Assembly: GCA_964492555.1 (NCBI GenBank)
Contig: CAZBKQ010000004.1
Span: 62,001-126,000, forward strand
DNA length: 64,000 nucleotides
Reading direction: 5' to 3'
DNA from: GCA-2709075 sp964492555
GTDB lineage: Bacteria > Pseudomonadota > Alphaproteobacteria > MPNO01 > UBA2964
This document shows, piece after piece, positions 59,267 through 64,000 of this stretch (the first letter of the stretch is position 1; every line of letters starts with the position of its first letter). Below the pieces are notes generated by a model. It worked only from the letters and a program-made list of their open reading frames with translations, ran no database searches and was not told the DNA's origin. The position numbers were made by a program, and so were the translations under genes.

Positions 59267-60733
59267 CTACGTCCCCTCCCACCGGTCCAGCAGGGCAGTG
59301 ATGCGATCGATCGCGGGCTGCTTGTCAAAGGTCTTGGCGTAATTGGCCGAGGCGCGGACCGGGTCGCCCGCGAAGAAGCGCTCATAGAGCTGCTGACGGC
59401 CGGAGAAGGAGCTGACCGCCGCATCGACGGCGAGACGGAAGAGCCGGATGCGTTCATGCGAGCCCAGATTGGCGGACTGGAAGTATTTTTCGACCTCATC
59501 CTTGAGGTCGCTTTCCAGCATCGCGTAGGACGGGTTGGCAAACAGCCCGCCCGCCCCGATGATCTGGATAATCTCGCAGGCCCGGCGGAATTGGGGCGGG
59601 AACATGAATTTTACCGCCTGCAGCGGCTCCCGCCGCGGCACCACCGTGCCGCCGGGACCGGGCTGGCATTCGCGTTCCGCCGTGACGATACAGGAATAGA
59701 CGAACTCGACGCAGTTGATCAGCTCCGCCAGACCGTTCTGGATATGCAGGAACTGATCGACATTGGTCGAATGCGCGAGAAACGTCGCCAGATCGCGCAT
59801 GAACTCAGCCTTCGCCAGATCCTTGGTCGCGAACTGATGTGAGGTCTGGACAGACACCTGTGTGGTGCGCTGCACTCCGTTATAAACATCGACATCGCGA
59901 TAGATGAAAGCGCGCTCCCACGGCACCTCGACATTGTCGAAAATCACCATGCAGTCGCTGTCATCCAGCCGGCTTGCCAGCGGAAAATCCATATCCGATC
60001 CCGCGCCGAGATGCGCCGTGGTCGGCCGCGCAATCAGCTTCAGCCCCGGCGTCGCCACGGGGATGGCGAAACCGAAAGCATGCGCCTTTGCTTCTTCGGC
60101 ATCGGAGAGCGGATAGGATGGCGCGGGCATGACCACGATCTCATCGGCAATGGCCGCGAGCGTCGCCAGCATGCGCGCGCCGGTAATGACGAAGCCCCGG
60201 TCGTTCTCCGCGACGACGCGGGCGGCAATATCCTTTTCCTGCGCCTCAATCCCCTTTGTCCGGTCGATCTGCGGGCTGACCAGCGCATGGGTGGAGGACA
60301 AATCCTCTTGCCGCATCATTTCGTGGAAAGCGATGACGTTCTTGCCCAGCCTGTTTTCACCGGTATCGAAAGCATCCGCCGCCGCAGCATAGGATGCGAT
60401 CATTACATTCATAAAATCGGGGCTGCGCCCGAACATGCCGCAGGTGTAATCGTTCCAGGTCTTGACCATTTCCCGGCGGCGGCGCAGATCGTCAGCGGAT
60501 CGCGGCTGCATGTGGGACAACCCGATGGGCTCACCGGTTTCTTCGGAAAATTCAATCATCCGACCTGCCAACGCAGGGTCGTGCTGAAGATCGTATAGTT
60601 CGGCCTGGGTTTTTGCGCCGCCCGCAAAGCGCGGATCGGCAATGACGTTTTTTATCCGTTCGCCGTCGCACCAGACCTCACGCCCATCAGTCGCAATGCG
60701 ATCGAGATATTCCTGCCCTTTACGTATCGCCAT
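59267..60733 (-). CDS. 4-hydroxyphenylacetate 3-hydroxylase family oxygenase (HpaB-like)
   Basis: A 488-residue FAD/FADH2-utilising oxygenase of the HpaB/HpaB-like family. GGAGGGGG is upstream of the ATG at 60733. The N-terminal QEYLDRIATDGREVWCDGERI and a middle FDNVEVPWERAFIYRDVDVY match the family fold. Reduced-flavin monooxygenases of this type need an HpaC-like reductase, which is not in the window. Some relatives are vinylacetyl-CoA isomerase/4-hydroxybutyryl-CoA dehydratases, but their cluster-binding Cys/His set was not identified. It follows the ADP-forming acyl-CoA synthetase subunits on the same strand after 51 bp. Confidence 0.88.
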   Translation of the reverse strand: MAIRKGQEYLDRIATDGREVWCDGERIKNVIADPRFAGGAKTQAELYDLQHDPALAGRMIEFSEETGEPIGLSHMQPRSADDLRRRREMVKTWNDYTCGMFGRSPDFMNVMIASYAAAADAFDTGENRLGKNVIAFHEMMRQEDLSSTHALVSPQIDRTKGIEAQEKDIAARVVAENDRGFVITGARMLATLAAIADEIVVMPAPSYPLSDAEEAKAHAFGFAIPVATPGLKLIARPTTAHLGAGSDMDFPLASRLDDSDCMVIFDNVEVPWERAFIYRDVDVYNGVQRTTQVSVQTSHQFATKDLAKAEFMRDLATFLAHSTNVDQFLHIQNGLAELINCVEFVYSCIVTAERECQPGPGGTVVPRREPLQAVKFMFPPQFRRACEIIQIIGAGGLFANPSYAMLESDLKDEVEKYFQSANLGSHERIRLFRLAVDAAVSSFSGRQQLYERFFAGDPVRASANYAKTFDKQPAIDRITALLDRWEGT

Positions 60734-60784
60734 GCCGCCCCCCTCCTTTTCGGGGAGCGTAGCGCAGTTATTCCGGTTCGGAAA

Positions 60785-62044
60785 TCAGCGCCGCCGCATC
60801 TGGTTACGGCATTTGACAAGCAGCGACAACACCTCAAAGGGTTGTTCGACCTCCAGATAGCAGGGTACGCCGAGCGGCTCCAGAAGATCTTTGGCGGCTA
60901 CATTGTGCTTATGCTCGCCCATGAAGGTCACATAGACCGGTTTTCCGGGATATTTCTTTGCAAGCTCCGAAATAAATCGCAGATCGGGTATGCCGGTTTC
61001 GGTCGTCAGCATCAGGATCGCCACCACCGCATCGATATTGCGGTCGATGAGAACGGCTTCCAAAGCATCCTTGTAGGCAACCTCATAGCCATGCATGCCG
61101 ACCGAGCCGAATATATCGACCGGGTTCCGCATGCGGATGAAAGGAGGGGCAAGGTCCTGCAGGCGCTTCCGCGTCTTCTCCTCAAGCTGCGGCACGTCGA
61201 GCCCCAAATTACGGCACACATCCGTCAGACAGACCGTAAAGGCGCCCGACGGTGAGAGGAAAGACACCCGGTTACCCTTTGGCAGCGGCATGGCATCCAA
61301 CGCCTTCGCCACCTGGAAAAGCTGCGAATATTGAGAAAGCCGCGTCACGCCCGCCTGTTCGATCGCCCCTTCGACGACCCGCCCGTCCGCCGCCAGCGAT
61401 CCGGTATGGGCCAGCGCCGCCGCCGCGCCGGCATCAGACGCCCCGCCTTTCAGCAGGAAAACCGGCTTGGTGCGCGATACGCGCCGCGCGACCCGCAAAA
61501 AACGCGTCGGGTTCCCGATGGATTCCAGATACATGAAGATCGATCTGGTCTCTTCATCGCGGCCGTAAAATTCCAGTATGTCGCATTCATCGAGATCGAC
61601 CTTGTTGCCGAGTCCGCAAGACCGCGCGACGCCGTAATGTTCGGCGCTCATCAGATGGCGGATCGATATCCCGCAAAAATTTCCCGTCTGGGCGATATAG
61701 GAAACGCTGCCGCGCGGCACCTGTCCCAGCGGAAAGAAACTGGANNNNNNNNNNNNNNNNNNNNNNNNNNNNNNNNNNNNNNNNNNNNNNNNNNNNNNNN
61801 NNNNNNNNNNNNNNNNNNNNNNNNNNNNNNNNNNNNNNNNNNNNGCGGGCAGGTCGTCTATTGATTGCACGACCGGCAAACCTTCGATTTCCCCGCCGCG
61901 CGGGTTCACCAGATGAATTTTTCCGTCATAGCCGTTATCGAGCATATTGCGGATGACGACATTGCCGGGCTTGCCCGCCGTACCGGATGCGCCGATCACC
62001 GCGACTGAGCGGGGACTAAAAAACCTGTCCATGATGGAGGTCAT
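60785..62044 (-). CDS. ADP-forming acyl-CoA synthetase alpha subunit (contains an assembly gap)
   Basis: CoA-binding and CoA-ligase part of an NDP-forming acyl-CoA synthetase (ACD). VAVIGASGTAGKPGNVVIRN is the CoA-binding Rossmann loop, GSVSYIAQTGNFCGISIRHL and LALAHTGSL-type ALAHTGSLAADGRVV carry the histidine region phosphorylated in the family. GGGGA precedes the ATG at 62044. About 386 residues are visible against a usual 460 or so, so the 100-N gap (61745-61844) likely stands for a few hundred bases. It lies 2 bp after the beta subunit gene. Confidence 0.88.
   Translation of the reverse strand: MTSIMDRFFSPRSVAVIGASGTAGKPGNVVIRNMLDNGYDGKIHLVNPRGGEIEGLPVVQSIDDLPXXXXXXXXXXXXXXXXXXXXXXXXXXXXXXXXXXSSFFPLGQVPRGSVSYIAQTGNFCGISIRHLMSAEHYGVARSCGLGNKVDLDECDILEFYGRDEETRSIFMYLESIGNPTRFLRVARRVSRTKPVFLLKGGASDAGAAAALAHTGSLAADGRVVEGAIEQAGVTRLSQYSQLFQVAKALDAMPLPKGNRVSFLSPSGAFTVCLTDVCRNLGLDVPQLEEKTRKRLQDLAPPFIRMRNPVDIFGSVGMHGYEVAYKDALEAVLIDRNIDAVVAILMLTTETGIPDLRFISELAKKYPGKPVYVTFMGEHKHNVAAKDLLEPLGVPCYLEVEQPFEVLSLLVKCRNQMRRR
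61745..61844. other. assembly gap (100 N) inside the ACD alpha gene
   Basis: A run of exactly 100 N; the frame is open on both sides by chance, and the length of the family suggests more bases are missing than shown. Confidence 0.99.
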
Positions 62045-62046
62045 AT

Positions 62047-62739
62047 TTAATCCCCGGTGAGAATGATCAACCCATCGACCGCTACCGGTTTCGCGCCGCG
62101 CAGGATCAGCGGATTGATGTCGATTTCCGCGATTTCGGGATGATCGAGCGCGATCTGCCCCACTGCCATCAGCGCATGGGTAAGAATTTCGCGGTCCGCC
62201 GCCGGCATCCCGCGCACCTCATCCAGTATCTTGTGCGCCCGGATTCCGCGCAGCATGTCGCGCGCGTCCTTTTTCCGCAAAGGCGCGATACGGAACACCA
62301 CATCCTGCAGAATTTCGGTAAAGATTCCGCCCAGCCCGAACATCACCGACGGGCCGAAGCTGGGATCGCGATGCATACCGATCATAATTTCGCGCGCGCC
62401 CTTGACCATCTCCTGCACCAGCCAGGCACCGTCATAATCCTCGCCGGCCTTCTTGCCGAGATCGGCCCAGGCATCGTTCAACTCCTTCTGGGTCGACAGA
62501 TTGACGGCGACCAGGCCTTTCTCTGTCTTGTGAGACTCATCAGGCGAACAAGCCTTCAGCACCACCGGATAGCCAATCTTTTTCGCAGCCGCGCGGGCCT
62601 GCGCGGCAGAAGTCACCAACACTTCCTTGCTGACGGGCACGCCATAGGCAGCGAGCACCCGCTTGCTTTCATATTCGGAAAGCGCGCGCTGTCCTCGTTT
62701 TTTCGCCTCGGCAATTATCTTCTGCGTTCGGGTTGCCAT
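62047..62739 (-). CDS. ADP-forming acyl-CoA synthetase beta subunit (ATP-grasp)
   Basis: A 230-residue ATP-grasp subunit that, with the alpha subunit, makes acyl-CoA and ADP or the reverse with ATP formation. SEYESKRVLAAYGVPVSKEV and YPVVLKACSPDESHKTEKG (phosphoryl-transfer histidine) are characteristic; PSFGPSVMFGLGGIFTEIL and PLRKKDARDMLRGIRA follow. AGGAG precedes the ATG at 62739. The split beta-then-alpha arrangement contrasts with the fused bacterial form. Confidence 0.92.
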   Translation of the reverse strand: MATRTQKIIAEAKKRGQRALSEYESKRVLAAYGVPVSKEVLVTSAAQARAAAKKIGYPVVLKACSPDESHKTEKGLVAVNLSTQKELNDAWADLGKKAGEDYDGAWLVQEMVKGAREIMIGMHRDPSFGPSVMFGLGGIFTEILQDVVFRIAPLRKKDARDMLRGIRAHKILDEVRGMPAADREILTHALMAVGQIALDHPEIAEIDINPLILRGAKPVAVDGLIILTGD

Positions 62740-62749
62740 CTGCCCGCTC

Positions 62750-63742
62750 CTATCCGCGGCCCGTCGTCATGACCGTCTTGCCGGCGCTTTTACCCTTTCC
62801 GATTTGGGTAACGACCGATTTCCAGTCTTCCAGACCGACAGTCGAAGCAATCCGCGGCTTGATCTTGCCCGCCTCGTACAGGGCGAAAATATCGGCGGCA
62901 GCCGCCTTGATCACCTCGGGCTTGAAGCGGAAATGCAGATCCAGCGCCATACCCGCCATGGTCAGGTTCTTGACGTTGAAATAGTTGGGCCGCGCGGTCG
63001 GGATGCCGTCAACGAAGCCGATCACCACAATGCGCCCTGCAAAGGCAAGCGCCCGAAGCGCGGCGTCGAAATACTGACCGCCCACCGGATCGAGGCAAAT
63101 ATCCACCCCTTCCTTGCCGACCGCTTCGAAGACCTGCGCCCGCAGACTTTCCTTGGGATCGTCGAGAGACAGATCAATTGCCGCATCGGCGCCGTTTTCC
63201 AGAACGATCTTGCGGCTGTTCTCGGACAATGACCCGCCGACGGCGACACCGCCCTTTGCCTTGACGATCTGGATGGCGGCAAGCCCCACGCCGCCGCTTG
63301 CGCCCAGCACCAACACCTTTTCGCCTTCCTTGTAGGCGCCGCGCTCCATCAGGGCGACCCAGGCGGTCATATAGGTGGTGATCATCCCGGCAGCGGTCTC
63401 GAAATCGATGCCGTCGGGAAGCGCAAAGCAGCGCGCAACGGGGGCAATCGCGACCTCCGCATAGCCGCCCCAGGGGACGATGGCGACGACCCGGTCGCCC
63501 GGCTTGAACTCGGTCACACCCTCGCCCACTTCCGTCACCACCCCGGCGATATCGCGGCCGGGTGTGAAGGGGCGCTCGGGCTTGGTCTGATACAGACCCT
63601 GCATCATCAGCGTATCGGGGAAATTGACCCCGATTGCATGTACATCGACCAGCACCTCGCCCGCGCCGGGCGCCGGCGGATCGATTTCCTTGAGGCTGTG
63701 GCTGTCGACCGGGCCGAATTCGTCGATAACGACTGCGCGCAT
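62750..63742 (-). CDS. NADPH:quinone oxidoreductase / MDR-family reductase
   Basis: A 330-residue medium-chain reductase without zinc ligands. It starts MRAVVIDEFGPVDSHSLKEI; FTPGRDIAGVVTEVGEGVTE, NAD(P) motif KVLVLGASGGVGLAAIQIV and GGQYFDAALRALAFAGRIVV follow. GAGGAAA precedes the ATG at 63742. It heads the operon reductase-ACD beta-ACD alpha-HpaB (spacings 10, 2 and 51 bp). An enoyl-CoA or quinone substrate is possible. Confidence 0.91.
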   Translation of the reverse strand: MRAVVIDEFGPVDSHSLKEIDPPAPGAGEVLVDVHAIGVNFPDTLMMQGLYQTKPERPFTPGRDIAGVVTEVGEGVTEFKPGDRVVAIVPWGGYAEVAIAPVARCFALPDGIDFETAAGMITTYMTAWVALMERGAYKEGEKVLVLGASGGVGLAAIQIVKAKGGVAVGGSLSENSRKIVLENGADAAIDLSLDDPKESLRAQVFEAVGKEGVDICLDPVGGQYFDAALRALAFAGRIVVIGFVDGIPTARPNYFNVKNLTMAGMALDLHFRFKPEVIKAAAADIFALYEAGKIKPRIASTVGLEDWKSVVTQIGKGKSAGKTVMTTGRG

Positions 63743-63874
63743 AGTGAATTTCCTCGGATTTTTTTGTCAGGCGGGCGGAGACTACCACCGGGGAATGGAC
63801 GGTAAAACCCCGCTCTCCCGAGCGCGCTCTGGTGCCGCGGCGACGATTTTCGGCTAAGATGTCGCCGTTCAGCC

Positions 63875-64000
63875 GTGACCCAGACAGATACAAAATCGCC
63901 CGAGCGACTTCCCGACGAGCCGATCCCCTTTCGGCACGAATACGCTATTTACGGCATCGGACTGTTCGCCACCTCCACCCATTTCATGCTGATGCCCATC
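63875..64000 (+). CDS. N-terminal fragment of a probable MFS transporter (runs off the window)
   Basis: A GTG at 63875 opens a 42-codon frame that continues past the window end: VTQTDTKSPERLPDEPIPFR, then a hydrophobic HEYAIYGIGLFATSTHFMLM. A charged cytoplasmic tail followed directly by a first membrane helix, of the kind seen in MFS exporters. It diverges from the quinone oxidoreductase gene by 132 bp. Too little is visible for a specific family. Confidence 0.5.
   Translation, partial: MTQTDTKSPERLPDEPIPFRHEYAIYGIGLFATSTHFMLMPI

Overview
The window looks like the chromosome of a hopanoid-making, GC-rich alphaproteobacterium, probably a Rhodospirillales-like lineage. The basis is gene content: a squalene-hopene cyclase cluster with hpnA, B, D, G, H, L, M and N, an Nfu-type iron-sulfur carrier, HyuA-HyuB oxoprolinase, a CoxLMS-type hydroxylase and a Bug-family receptor. 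Five runs of exactly 100 N show a scaffolded draft or metagenome assembly. At one of them the two flanks are an identical 55-mer, so that gap is probably spurious. There are no tRNA or rRNA genes, no insertion sequences and no CRISPR array.

Layout. 1-3.2 kb: a Sel1/ankyrin protein cut by the window edge, NAD kinase and a small exported cupredoxin-like protein. 3.4-6.4 kb: a thiamine operon thiO-thiS-thiG-thiE on the minus strand behind a TPP riboswitch. 6.5-14.5 kb: an FAD monooxygenase, two tandem MFS_3-type exporters, infA, and three tandem paralogous MFS carriers. 14.5-17.2 kb: a double-domain Nfu protein and a divergent mlaA/hpnM pair. 17.2-32.2 kb: the hopanoid region, with a set of phosphonate genes inside it. 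32.3-36.5 kb: oxoprolinase and a small secreted protein. 36.5-38.9 kb: a hybrid histidine kinase and an NTF2-like protein. 39-63.9 kb: a long catabolic region rich in CoA ligases, dehydrogenases, a UbiD decarboxylase, a molybdenum hydroxylase, an HpaB-type monooxygenase and an ADP-forming acyl-CoA synthetase. A partial MFS gene closes the window.

The most interesting part is 17-32 kb. hpnB-hpnD-shc-hpnG (minus) and hpnH (plus) encode squalene-derived hopanoid formation and side-chain extension; hpnL, hpnM, hpnN and possibly mlaA would handle lipid trafficking. Between hpnN and hpnA lie a CDP-alcohol phosphatidyltransferase, a 2-aminoethylphosphonate (AEP) transaminase, a phosphonopyruvate decarboxylase, a PhyH-type 2-oxoglutarate oxygenase and a cytidylyltransferase-like nucleotidyltransferase. 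The phosphatidyltransferase is one base upstream of hpnN and the nucleotidyltransferase two bases downstream of hpnA, so they probably share transcripts with hopanoid genes. Together they could make AEP, possibly hydroxylate it, activate it as CMP-AEP and place it on a lipid alcohol. I propose a phosphonolipid or phosphono-hopanoid pathway; the PEP mutase that would start it, and hpnC/hpnE, are not in this window.

The right-hand 25 kb reads as CoA-dependent catabolism of aromatic or related carboxylic acids. The substrate cannot be read from sequence alone.
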